Part shown: positions 47,301 to 57,130 of the stretch, piece after piece | Numbering within the stretch: the stretch's first letter is position 1 | Layout of the letters: every line of letters starts with the position of its first letter | Assembly: GCA_008973525.1 (NCBI GenBank) | Contig: WACJ01000516.1 | Coordinates: 1,984,001 to 2,048,000, forward strand | DNA: 64,000 nt | Direction: 5' to 3' | Origin: Stenopsyche tienmushanensis | Taxonomy: Eukaryota; Arthropoda; Insecta; Trichoptera; Stenopsychidae | Made by a program: the position numbers and the translations under genes | Notes under the pieces: model-generated | Told to the model about the DNA's origin: nothing | Database searches by the model: none | What the model saw: the letters and a program-made list of their open reading frames with translations, nothing else

Positions 47301-47939
47301 GAGCCGAGGTTAGTTTTGAGTTTATAAGTAATTTCCTGCCTAAGGAGAAATTATCGTTCCGTACTCGCCATCGAAACCAGGTTTCCAAATATAACTAATC
47401 GTATTGTTTGATAATTTTATTTGTCGTCCTGAACTTACTTACGGGGGTTCCTTTCAGGTCTATATTTAATTACAAGTTATCAAACACAGCGTTCTCAGTA
47501 TATTTTAAATAATATTTTTGAAATGTAACTCAAAACACACTTCATCACAACATAAAAATATATATTTCTTTTATCTTCAGTAACTCTTGTCCATTTTGTA
47601 GAGCTAAGAATATGTTTTTTTTTGTATATCATTTAACTACAATCTTAATTTTTACGCAACAAAGGATGCTATTTCTCGTCTTATTTCTTCAGTGACAGGA
47701 TATAGAAACTTCCTATACGATGGAATAAATATATTTCTAATGAAGGGAACTAAATACAAAACTAAGATACACTACATTTACATTTTTATATATCTCTAAT
47801 AAATTTGTACAGCATAATTCTGAGTTACATTTTAATCGCCCTTGTATGATCGTTTTCTTAATAAACAATAAGTATAAAAATTATGTAACAAAAATTTGTA
47901 ACATAAATATGATATATATAATCGAAATTAAAGTAAACA
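44313..47939. other. AT-rich unique non-coding DNA
   Basis: The frames at 46956-47236 (minus) overlap each other and match nothing known. A small hairpin, AAGAGCT/AGCTCTT, lies at 46514-46530. No gene is supported. Confidence 0.5.
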
Positions 47940-48022
47940 TTGGATGATTCGGATTATCCGTATTTTTCGGTTATCAGTGCTTTTCCTCCCCAGCATTGGC
48001 TTTATTAATCGAGAGTATACTG
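47940..48022 (-). mobile_element. Pogo/Tigger-like transposon terminus
   Basis: Read on the minus strand from 48022, next to a TA target dinucleotide (48023-48024), the sequence starts CAGTATACTCTCGATTAAT. It then has AAGCCAATGCTGGGGAGG, GATAACCGAAAAATACGG and GGATAATCCGAATC. A CAGTA...CTCGATTA terminus followed by GGATAATCCGAAT blocks is the standard layout of pogo/Tigger-type Tc1-mariner ends. Only one terminus is present; no opposite end or transposase lies on the 47,500-47,940 side. It is a solo or truncated end. Confidence 0.6.
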
Positions 48023-48024
48023 TA

Positions 48025-50007
48025 ATTTAATTGCTCCAAATTAGATAATTATATTTTTGACGCAGATAAGATTACTATAATTCACTTTTTGACAGAATCT
48101 AAAAACAAAATGTCTAGCAAAAAGGTCATTGGGTATATCTGGGCTACTACTATTAATTCTATTTTAGGGGATAGGTTGAGTGAGGGCTTAGAAAAATAAA
48201 GCTAGTTAATATATGCACTCCAAATATTATCCTTTTCTATGATATATATGATCTTCTCGATAGATAAATTCAATAAAATTGACTCAAATTCATAATTGTA
48301 GCTACTAGATATATATTGCTTGAAATTATTTTATCTTCAAACGAATAAGCCTGTAAATAATTTTTTTGTTACATTTATTCTAGTGTAGTAAATTTTCCAT
48401 AATTAATATGGCGTCAAAGCCCATAAAACACACTAATATGTTGAAATACACAATTATGGAAATGTGCTATATTACACTCGCTCGTCCCGCGCGAATGTGT
48501 CATTAATTTCATGAGATTGCCGCACATTTTAATAATACATTCGGTGTCGTTTGTTTAAATTATTTCAGATTTATGATTCCGACCCCCCGTTAATATTTAA
48601 GAAGCTTTGATACGCTTTTTATGGGTGCTTTTTGGAGATTTTTTTTTCGTTGATGGTGGCTACACGGAGGGTTGAAATTCATCAATTATGACATATAATT
48701 ATTTGCATAATATAATTCATCGTCCATCCCCACTGTATACTGGGCAAACAGAAGTTGTTTTGCTCTAAATATGTGATGTTTTTATTGCTCTTTAATTTTT
48801 ATATATATTTTTATTTGTTTCAGGTATGTAAACATAATCAACTCATGGCAAGTCTTAACATATTCCGTCAAAAAAGGTACATACTTTATTACATCTCGTA
48901 TAAAAATTATTTTATTATTAAAGAAACGTATGAAATGTAAATCAAATTCAATCTTTTCTTAATCCCAGTATTCAAAAGGACTTGCCTTCACATGTTTTAT
49001 TCACATTTGATCTTTCATAAGATGCTGGATGAGGTTTTTTTAAAAATATATGTGTACATCATACCTGAATTTTCGCCAAACGTGCTGTTGTATATTGACT
49101 CATTTCTACAGTTTGCTGAGTGATCATATAAATATTTGATGAAGTGCTTTGTGCCGTATAAAGGAAGGGAATGTATAGAAATATAAAAGACTGACAGATA
49201 ATAAATTGAGGGAGAAAATAAATAGACATATAGAGGAGACGCTCGACAAGAAAAAAGTCACGGAAAACGTGCGTGATTGCATTGATCTAATATTTAATGG
49301 CGGATAAATGGCCGAAGAAAAATGTTAGGGAGAAACCGAAAAGATGTTTAGCTTTATGATTTTTGTAAATACGTTTATTTCATTTGGCTCGTAGGCAATT
49401 TATTCGAATCACATTTGAAAAGTGAAAACTCTCCATCTCTTATTAGCTGGATCTTTCCCATCCCTTGAAATTTGGATGAACCATTTTATGCTTATATTTA
49501 AAATAACGCCGCGTTGTAAAATAATTAATGAAATTTTGACTTTGCCAAATATAAATATTGTAATTTTCGATTCGCTGAACAATATGAAATTTATTCATGT
49601 AAACTTCACGCAGTCGTGAATATCTTCAAAAATATTTTGACGATCTTCAAATATTCATTGAGTACATGGAAAAATATTTTATTAATGTAAATTTTATATG
49701 ACTAAAAATACATACACAAAAAAATAAACACAATACAGAAAATCGAAACACAAAATAATTAAAGCCATTTTGGCGCTTTTAAATTATGGTTGGTTATCGA
49801 CATTATTTTTTAATTGCATAATCCTCATCAAATCGATGTATTAATAAAACTATCCATATCCGTATGATAGAAAATAATATTATTTTAAAAGCTTATAAAA
49901 TCGCGTCCAGTTAAGATTTTGATTGACAAGTGACTTTTGGTAAGCAAAGACTTGCCCAGATAATGATTTTCCTATAACCTTCTATATTTAAAGTGCAAAT
50001 AATTCAT
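48025..50007. other. Unique DNA with conserved-element texture
   Basis: The block 48480-48720 is GC-richer, non-repetitive and holds several homeodomain-type words (TTAAT, TTTATGGG). The block 49250-49320 has two ATGGC cores (Pho/YY1-type) 12 bp apart. No coding frame is credible. Confidence 0.4.
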
Positions 50008-50204
50008 TTAACCCTTCTGTCAATATCCTTTTTTTCTCGAAATGCAAGGATCTTGATTTTTTTTTTAAATTTTAAATTCTGTAAACCCTTTAAAAAGACA
50101 AACTCGGAGAGATTTGGTAAGATCTATACATAATTACTTTTATAAAAAGTCATTGCAAAATCCAAATGGTCTGACCAGACCAACTTATAAATAGAAGGGT
50201 TCAA
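50008..50204. mobile_element. Candidate short piggyBac-like MITE
   Basis: The left end TTAACCCTTCT (50008-50018) is matched, with one difference, by the right end AGAAGGGTTCAA (50193-50204). Element ends reading TTAA-CCC...GGG-TTAA are the piggyBac rule: TTAA target duplication and CCC/GGG termini. Just inside the right end is a perfect hairpin, TGGTCTG/CAGACCA (50167-50182), a subterminal palindrome such as many piggyBac families carry. At about 190 bp there is no room for coding. The right TTAA is altered, and an 11-bp inverted repeat can arise by chance. Confidence 0.35.
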
Positions 50205-50724
50205 CATAGCAGATTATAGATGAGTTGACAAGAACAGAAATGTGTTTTGAGACACCAAAATCGAACCCATTGTCTAAATCAAAGCAGTTGAATCGACCAA
50301 TACGCTGAGAATTTTATGCAATGGTTTTTAACAACGATATCACATGTTTTTATGATCCTTAGATTATTGATTAAAAGTTTCATGCAAATCATTATTTTTA
50401 ATTAAAAAATAAATATGTTAAACTAATTACAATAATCCTATTTAGCTTCGAAACTCTGTCGTGTCCATTCGTAACATCGCACGCTTCTCAAAATTTAATC
50501 ATGCTTAGATTCTCAATGAAATATAAATACCACCTTTGAAAGTTTGGGATAATTAGATACTATAAACTATAAGGCTTTCTTCCCTTCAATATTAGCTTAT
50601 CTCGATTGGTTTTGCAAAACTGTCAGTGTACCCAAATCGATCCTTGCGTCGTCGAAAAGGCCTCAGGGTGTTATTTATGTGCGTCAAGGGTTCGTTTAGA
50701 CACCTAGTCGATACAAGACTTCCG

Positions 50725-50755
50725 TTAACCCTCGATCGGGGGCTCTAGACCCCCA
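50725..50755 (+). mobile_element. Candidate piggyBac-like terminus with subterminal palindrome
   Basis: TTAA (50725-50728) is followed at once by CCCTCGATCG and then by GGGGG-CTCTAGA-CCCCC (50738-50754). A TTAACCCT start followed by a palindrome of the GGGTCTA...AGACCC type is characteristic of piggyBac-like ends. No matching inverted end was found to the right, so this is a solo or truncated terminus. It lies about 520 bp from the MITE-like unit. Confidence 0.4.
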
Positions 50756-51889
50756 AAGAACGCTTTCAGTAATCTTTTTGCTTCGGGACACTGTCAAGAG
50801 CATTTCTAGTCCTAACAAAGCAACCTCAAACAGTTTATTTAACCTTAGTCTGTTGAAACTTTTGATCGATTTTTTTAAAAAAATACTCCACACAATTCGC
50901 GAAATACTTATTCAATTACATAACGAATTAATTGCGAATACCTCGTTGGATTTATACGTTTCAAAAGCAGCTTTGATGGCATAAATTATGCCATGGCCAA
51001 AGTACACTTTTTGAATTTTTTCATTAAAAATTAAATTAAACGAATAAATATTTTACGGTAGGTCATTTCACAGTATACGCGTTAAGATCGTTCAACAAAT
51101 ATTGGATTGAGGCGTACTCTCGAGGAAATCAGATTTTCCATATTGAAGACGGAAAAACTCGGAAAAGGGACGATGTAATCATCGAATCCATTGTTATTTG
51201 CTAGGGCAAAATCCAAGTTGAAAAATCGGCTATTATTCATCAGGCTTTCTTTCCCCCTGACATACTTTAGCAAAAATGACGCGTCTTTTAGGAGAAAATA
51301 GAAACCAATTTTTTCGATTGCGTAGTTGTCCTATATTAAATTCTGAATTGGTGAGCGGAAATGCGAGTCAATATTTGATAATGGTGACCGTGCTTTTTAT
51401 ATCTTCATTTTGCTTCCATATAAAACAGAATGAATTTTTTGGCGTGAAAAATAAGCTTTAAAGCTCAGTGCGTCCATATGGGGACGGAAATTTAAGCAAT
51501 CAATGTGTCAATGTTACCCAATATCAAATTCATAATTTTTCACGAATTGTATATCAATAAGAATACTCATTCATTCATATTCTATACAATAACCTCGTTT
51601 ATTCTTATTCTATATTATCTAGATGGAAACATAATCGTATCATTTACCTCGCAAAGCATTTCTTTTCATATCCATTTGAAAACGAGTTATTTTTGTTTTG
51701 AAAGTTCAGTCAACGTCAAACAAATCATATTGAATATTAGCCCTTAGCAAACGATCTAGTATTTCGTAACTATCAACGACAGATCAGTGGTATATGATTG
51801 AAATTTTCAGAAATAATTAATTGTATATGAAAGAATATAGATTATAGAAATATTATAGCACTTTAAAAAGGATATATATACATTTTGCG
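50756..51889. other. AT-rich non-coding DNA
   Basis: Frames at 51082-51273 (minus), 51276-51461 and 51505-51747 (plus) are short and Phe/Ile-rich. No gene, and no piggyBac transposase coding, was found. Confidence 0.5.
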
Positions 51890-52250
51890 AGGAAAGGGGG
51901 GACTGGACTCCTTGTACTCCAGAAAGCCCTTTCCAGTAGAGTCAAAAAGGTCGTCTAGAGTAGTTTTCCACCACCTCCCTATGAAAACTACGCAGTCTTT
52001 ACAAACTCCCCAAACTCCTTATCGAGACGTTCGCGAAAGTGTTCGTCAATACGTTCACTCAGGATACCCGTTGGGTGAGCGTTCAAAATAAAACTCGGTG
52101 GTAATGCTACCTTCAATATCGAGCGAATGAGGAGGTGAATGTATGATACAGATGAAATGGATGTAACCCCTTTCCTATGAATGGATATTGAAGAGGCCCA
52201 TAGTTCTGTAGTGGACTGTTAGTGGCTGCGCTATGATGATGATGATGATT
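51890..52250 (+). repeat. Dispersed repeat copy 2 with GAT triplet tail
   Basis: This copy matches 31171-31512 in order and orientation, with scattered substitutions and small indels such as an extra block near 52070. It keeps an intact triplet tail, (ATG/GAT)5 at about 52234-52249, after the conserved TAGTGGACTG...GGCTGC sequence. That tail supports insertion by target-primed reverse transcription. The 68-codon frame crossing it (51885-52091) is not shared with copy 1 as a coding frame. Confidence 0.75.
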
Positions 52251-52271
52251 TAATCTATATTTCTATTTGGA

Positions 52272-52306
52272 TTCAGAGAGCTTATAAAAATTATAAGCTC
52301 TCTGAA
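52272..52306. repeat. 16-bp perfect-stem hairpin
   Basis: TTCAGAGAGCTTATAA (52272-52287) is exactly complementary to TTATAAGCTCTCTGAA (52291-52306) across the 3-nt loop AAA. It is the longest perfect stem I found in the window. It begins 22 bp after the triplet tail of the dispersed repeat, which may mark an insertion hotspot or an element edge. Confidence 0.7.
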
Positions 52307-52809
52307 AATGAATTGTCGGTTGGGATATCTTTCAAATTCAACACCCTGAATATTTAGTTAAAACGATCTCTTATGAATGTATCTGAATTGAATGGAATTC
52401 CGCTGATATTATTTGTGAACCAATATTCAAATCTATTTTTTAACGACACTGTGTCCACATTGAAAATTATCGGTGGAAAAACACATTATTTCTTATCGCA
52501 AATATGGCGATATTCGTTCGTTAAATGTTAATCAATTTCCTAAATGTATCAATATTGAAATATTTGACATAAATTAATCCAACCCAACCATCCCTCACTA
52601 TCCTGGTTCTGGTTCTATTCTAACGATTAGTTATAAGGCTATTTTTTCAAAATTTCAGGCACTACACGTCACTTCTTAGTTTGTCTATTTGACTCTAATT
52701 AGCATATAACTTATGCATTTTTACGAATGCCTCGTAGAATAGAAAAATTGTCAGAAAAGTGCGGAATTACGTGATATTATATAATTCACCTCCTGAGGAT
52801 GGTCCTGAG
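52307..52809. other. AT-rich non-coding DNA
   Basis: This should correspond to the thumb/C-terminal side of the reverse transcriptase fragment, but no further coding can be recognized. Confidence 0.4.
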
Positions 52810-53112
52810 TATTAAGTTTCAAGTTTCCTTATACCGCCCCATTTTTACTTTTATTAATTCATTACATTTGGCATTAACCAACACATGGAAACTCTTATTT
52901 GACAATAGCACTGTGTCGTCCACATAGCGCACATAGATTATTTATTACCATGCCATTCACTATTATACCTTTGTTCATTCCCTCGAGGGCTTCTTCAAGT
53001 ATTACTTCTGAGTACAGGTTAAAAAGAAAAGGCGAATGAACGCAACCTTGTCGAAATATTCGTCTTATCCGAATATCTTCAGTGTATTTATTGTCCGCTT
53101 TTACAGGAGCAT
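52810..53112 (-). pseudogene. Non-LTR retrotransposon reverse transcriptase fragment (degenerate)
   Basis: On the minus strand one frame encodes RIFRQGCVHSPFLFNLYSEV (from about 53062) and then ILEEALEGMNKGIIVNGMV. After a one-base frameshift near 52932 the next frame encodes IYVRYVDDTVLLSNKSF (YVDD at 52926-52915). RQGC-x-SP-x-LFNLY followed by an A/V-DD-T motif is fingers/palm sequence of non-LTR reverse transcriptases, close to insect RTE/L2-like elements whose usual text is 'INNIRYADDTVLLA'. A further frame change and an in-frame TGA precede GNLKLNTQ, corresponding to the GLKLNTKKT motif. The endonuclease, the N-terminal palm and the thumb are missing. It is inactive. It could be the autonomous partner family of the dispersed repeat, which lies about 560 bp away, but no sequence links them. 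Confidence 0.85.
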
Positions 53113-54284
53113 CCTAAGTTCAAAACAATTCGACTACGTCTGATATTTTCAATGATGTATTTTAATATTCATTATTTATGTTTCGCAACTAAAATATAAT
53201 TTATATAAAAATATTTCCATACATTTAAAAATATCAAGATAAGAGATAAAATAGGCTCATTTGGGATATTTAATCCTGTTTTTGTTTAACAAAAGATTAA
53301 AACCAAATTAAGCTATACGGACAATCTGCAAAATTTTTAAAAACGTGTTAAAGAGATTGAAGAATAATCAGAATGATCGATATAACTTGTCTGATCCTTA
53401 TTAATTTTCATTCCTATTATCCGAATATGAAACTGAATCGTTTCTGAGAATAATTATAACTGATGATGAAGAATTAATTAAACGAAGATTTATTCTACCC
53501 CTTGACAATCACCAATCTTGAAAAAGGTCGTTCTTTATGTTTGGTGGGATGTAATAGAAGCTATTCATTATTAGTGGTTAAAACTTGGGCAGTTTATTAT
53601 GGGAGAAGAGTATTGTATTTAATTAGTCAGATTAAATACCGAATTGCTAAAAGATACGATCATCGCTTTGGTGAAACGCGCAAATATCACCCAGGAAAAA
53701 ATCAGGAAGCATAATATTTAAGTTTGACATAAAAATTTTGACACATCGAGCTCAAAGGATTTGCCATCGCTGCTCTATAGCATCCACCATATGATTATTT
53801 GGTGCTAAGTATAATTTTATTGAATCTTTTTGTTCGATGTAATTAGTGTCATAAGGGCAGAACAGGACACAAAAAACGACAGAATATGTGGTAAAAATAG
53901 AATTTAGGAACTAGGCAATAGAGACACAAGGGTTATATCATTTTGTGGAAATGAAAACACGTCCTGTACAGTCAGCTTTCTCCGCTACAAATTGAATTAT
54001 TATAACAAGTGGTACTCCAGCACGTGGGCCAAAGTGGTGTTTTTGTTTTAATCTCGGTTCACCGAAGTTCGCCGAGGTTAGCCACTCTGTAGCCAGGTTT
54101 CCAGCATCATCAGTTAAATGGTGTGTGAAGGCGACCGCGGTCCGGTGATAAACAGCCCTGTCTACCCGCTAAGATCGCTAACCATTTCACTTGAGTCCCA
54201 CATATTCGCAAAATGTGTACATTAGCTTAAATCCAGGAGTGCTCAACCAACTTTCATTCGATCACACATCAAATATAATATAAT
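53113..54284. other. Non-coding DNA
   Basis: The frame at 53502-53714 is short and unassigned. The GC-richer stretch 54000-54200 contains CGGTTCACCGAAGTTCGCCGAGGTTAG-type near-repeats (two tandem TTC-CCGA words) but matches no known element. Confidence 0.45.
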
Positions 54285-54857
54285 ATGAATCCAATTAGTT
54301 TAACGATTCAATATAAGGACTTTTTTAATGATACTTTTTTTTTATCGACTTTTGCTACATTAGAATATTTGTCTTCTTTCCACTACGTTTTGCAGTTTCT
54401 TATTTCCCAGCTTTCTCCCTTGGAAAGTGATTGCCTTTCCGTAAACTACACAAAAATTTCATCACTTTACGCAAGATATTCTACGAAATATGAAATCGAG
54501 TCTCGCGAGATTATTTTTTTTCTCGGCGATAAAAATTCGACATGTATAACAATTCATAGAGGACCATCCGAATCTGTGAAAAAACGATCCATTAAAATTA
54601 AAGCCGCTTCTTTTTTATCTGTCTTCGGAGATCTTTGGAAAAGCTCTCGGGAATCCGGTAAATTTGGATTTCTGATTGAGTTAACTTCAAAAAATATCAA
54701 GTTGCTTTCTTTTATTATCCGAGATATTTTTTCGGAACATTTTTTTACATCGTCGTCTATTTATACGCGTTCTTCACTATTTATTTCATCCGCTGTCGTT
54801 CGTGTTTTTGCCATACTAAAAGTGAAAAGCAAACCTTTGATGCGGATTCGTGTATAA
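54285..54857 (+). CDS. 190-aa orphan ORF, unknown function
   Basis: ATG at 54285 opens 190 codons to TAA. The product (MNPISLTIQYKDFF... to ...KPLMRIRV) is basic and Ser/Phe/Ile-rich, with a balanced central part including RGPSESVKKRSIKIK (about residues 92-106) and FGDLWKSSRESGKFGFLIEL (about 114-133). I see no signal peptide, no clear membrane span and no recognized motif. Under a simple base-composition model a frame this long is expected far less than once in 64 kb, so chance is not a comfortable explanation. However, only two methionines and the T-rich sense strand are typical of spurious ORFs. Alternatives are an orphan gene, a decayed transposon ORF or a compositional accident. Confidence 0.25.
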   Translation: MNPISLTIQYKDFFNDTFFLSTFATLEYLSSFHYVLQFLISQLSPLESDCLSVNYTKISSLYARYSTKYEIESREIIFFLGDKNSTCITIHRGPSESVKKRSIKIKAASFLSVFGDLWKSSRESGKFGFLIELTSKNIKLLSFIIRDIFSEHFFTSSSIYTRSSLFISSAVVRVFAILKVKSKPLMRIRV

Positions 54858-56559
54858 TATTTTCTAATAAATTCATACAGTATCTCGATATATCATATTA
54901 CTTCCAAGTGTAAATTCTGCGGAAATAATTTCTGCATAATCGATTTGGCTTCCAGGGCTTATATTCACCACTGTACCAATGTAGATTTGATATCATTACA
55001 GCTTTAAAACTCGCTCTCGCCCTCTTTGTTAGAATATATACATTTTGACTTGAACCTCATACTTGAAAGTTTGTCATATATTTCAATGATCTGCATTATT
55101 TCTCTTGTTTTGGATACTTTCAGCATCCATAAACCATCATAAAGAGTATAATAGTTTGCGTTGATTAAAATAAGATCACTTCATCGATATACTTAAGGGG
55201 GGAAACCAGTTTAGACGGTTTGGAAAATCGATTTTTAGATGAAGTTCAACTGAATTTTACTCAAAAATATTATATAAAACATCATTTACAATTATTGATA
55301 ATTTTGAAATGCGTTTAAAGTTCATTAAAAAATTACGAATCTCAATAACCTCATACTAGTTTTATCACATGTAAAAACCTACGAAAATCCATACCTTGGA
55401 AAATCTCATATGAAAATCCTCCACGTCCGGTCTACTAAAGTATTCATATCTTGCACCCAAAATATTTTAGAACGTTTCCCAATGGCCATACTGCATTGAA
55501 TGCCTAGATTCTCAACCGATCAACAAAATTATCATTTATGGTGAACAAATTCTAAATGGAATTAAATTTTGATTAAAATTTGAGTTATTAAAATATCATT
55601 AACCATGTAAACGCTTTGCGCACAAATATGTGCGTTTCATCACTTCAATTTCACACACAAAATAAGCACGTAAAACTTTATTTTTACTCAACCATACTAT
55701 TTTTACACTGTGTTGATAGATTACAACAATATTATATTTAATTGAAATATTATTAAAACTACAATTATCGGCTTGTTTTAAAGGGTTAATACTAGCACAT
55801 TTCGTTTTTTTAAAACATATCAATATTTTTATTAGTTTTTGAGCCAATTTCATTTTGATACAGTGACTTGTTGAGGAGTTGTGATATTTTAGGAAATTCT
55901 GCTTTTGCATCTAATTTTTCTTAATCCTTAACGATGTTCATTTTTTAAGGCGCCATATTAATTATTAGATCTCCATAAGATATTTTTATAGGGAAAAGAT
56001 TTTCCATGCATTGATTTCCAATTTGCCTTTCAATACTTGGATAGATTAGGAAAGAGTTTTTTGAATCGGCATTTAAGATGGAAGAAAGGAAAAAAAAACA
56101 TTGTTTTTAAATCTTTTTTTTTGTAAATCCAATCACTCATATCTTCCAAATTCATTGATTGAATTTAAGCTACTAAACCAAGACTTGGTACATTAATATT
56201 TGTAGTGATCAAAATTTTCATCATTGTTTTATTGATTTAGATAATATTGTGTTAATCGAGTATTTGACATTTTTTTTTATTTTTCTCGCGTTCCTACAAA
56301 AACATGAGGAACAAACAATGATTATTTCTTCATTTTCTATTTATCATTTTCTCTTCTACATATACTTTAGTATGCATTAAATATCGTCGGTTCTGCTTTC
56401 GGTCATTCAAACTAACAAATATTCTGATACTCGACGAATACACTTACTGACCAGAAATTAATTTGTATTAACGCACGCATTCGTGTATGCTTATTGATTA
56501 ACATATAAGAGGAAAACTTAATATCCGTTTAATTAAGCAGTTTAATTTACGTGGGTTAT
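54858..56559. other. AT-rich non-coding DNA
   Basis: A 103-codon minus-strand frame at 55599-55910 is Lys/Asn/Ile-rich and within chance length. One GGCGCCAT word lies at 55949-55956. Confidence 0.5.
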
Positions 56560-57130
56560 ACTTGGTGTTATAGTTGTTTATAACTATCGATGGTCTCGTA
56601 GAAAGCGAGAGTATCCGTTGTGGAAATGGATTTCCACAATAGCCTTCCAATTAGTTCCCCAATCAGAATTATGGCGGAAAGACCCCCTGTCTCGGGCTGG
56701 AAGCCGGAATTCGTGGGACTTATCGCGGTACGTGCTCACCTCACGACCCACTGCCCCACATTTTCCCATCTCAAAAGCCCATTATCTTTCCGCCACTCGA
56801 CTTGCTGCGCATAAAATTAAAACAAAATTTATTTATTTATTTAGCCCGAAAGCTCCACGCGCTATCTCCCCGCGAGCTTTGCTTGCGAAAGCTCTCAAAT
56901 ATTCACGTTACCGGAGCAATTAATTTCGGCCCATTATACAATATCTTTTGATCTATTAAATTTTAGAGCGATAAATTTGCCCGCGCTTAATTTTTATTGA
57001 GATAATCAATCAGCCGATCGTGCAGCCGTTTCGACGCTTAATTTTTGATAACATAATGAAAGCATCGTCTTTGGGCATAAAGTGTACCCAGAGCCGGGAT
57101 AATGTGCGGTAATTCAGCGTGTATATTGAG
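56560..57130. promoter_or_regulatory. GC-richer block with hairpins; candidate conserved non-coding element
   Basis: Overlapping frames on both strands (56584-56923) shadow each other and match no family. A hairpin TTGTGGAAAT/ATTTCCACAA with a 2-nt loop (56618-56639) and another GAGCTTT/AAAGCTC (56874-56894) are present, as is a (TTTA)n run near 56828. From 56940 to 57120 the sequence is unique and rich in homeodomain-like TTAATTTTT and CGATAAATT words. The texture suggests a regulatory block; no factor can be assigned firmly. Confidence 0.25.

Noticed and set aside
55783..55789. GGGTTAA as the missing right end of the 50,725 piggyBac-like terminus
   Set aside because: It lacks the adjacent palindrome and TIR match, lies about 5 kb away, and the interval holds no transposase.
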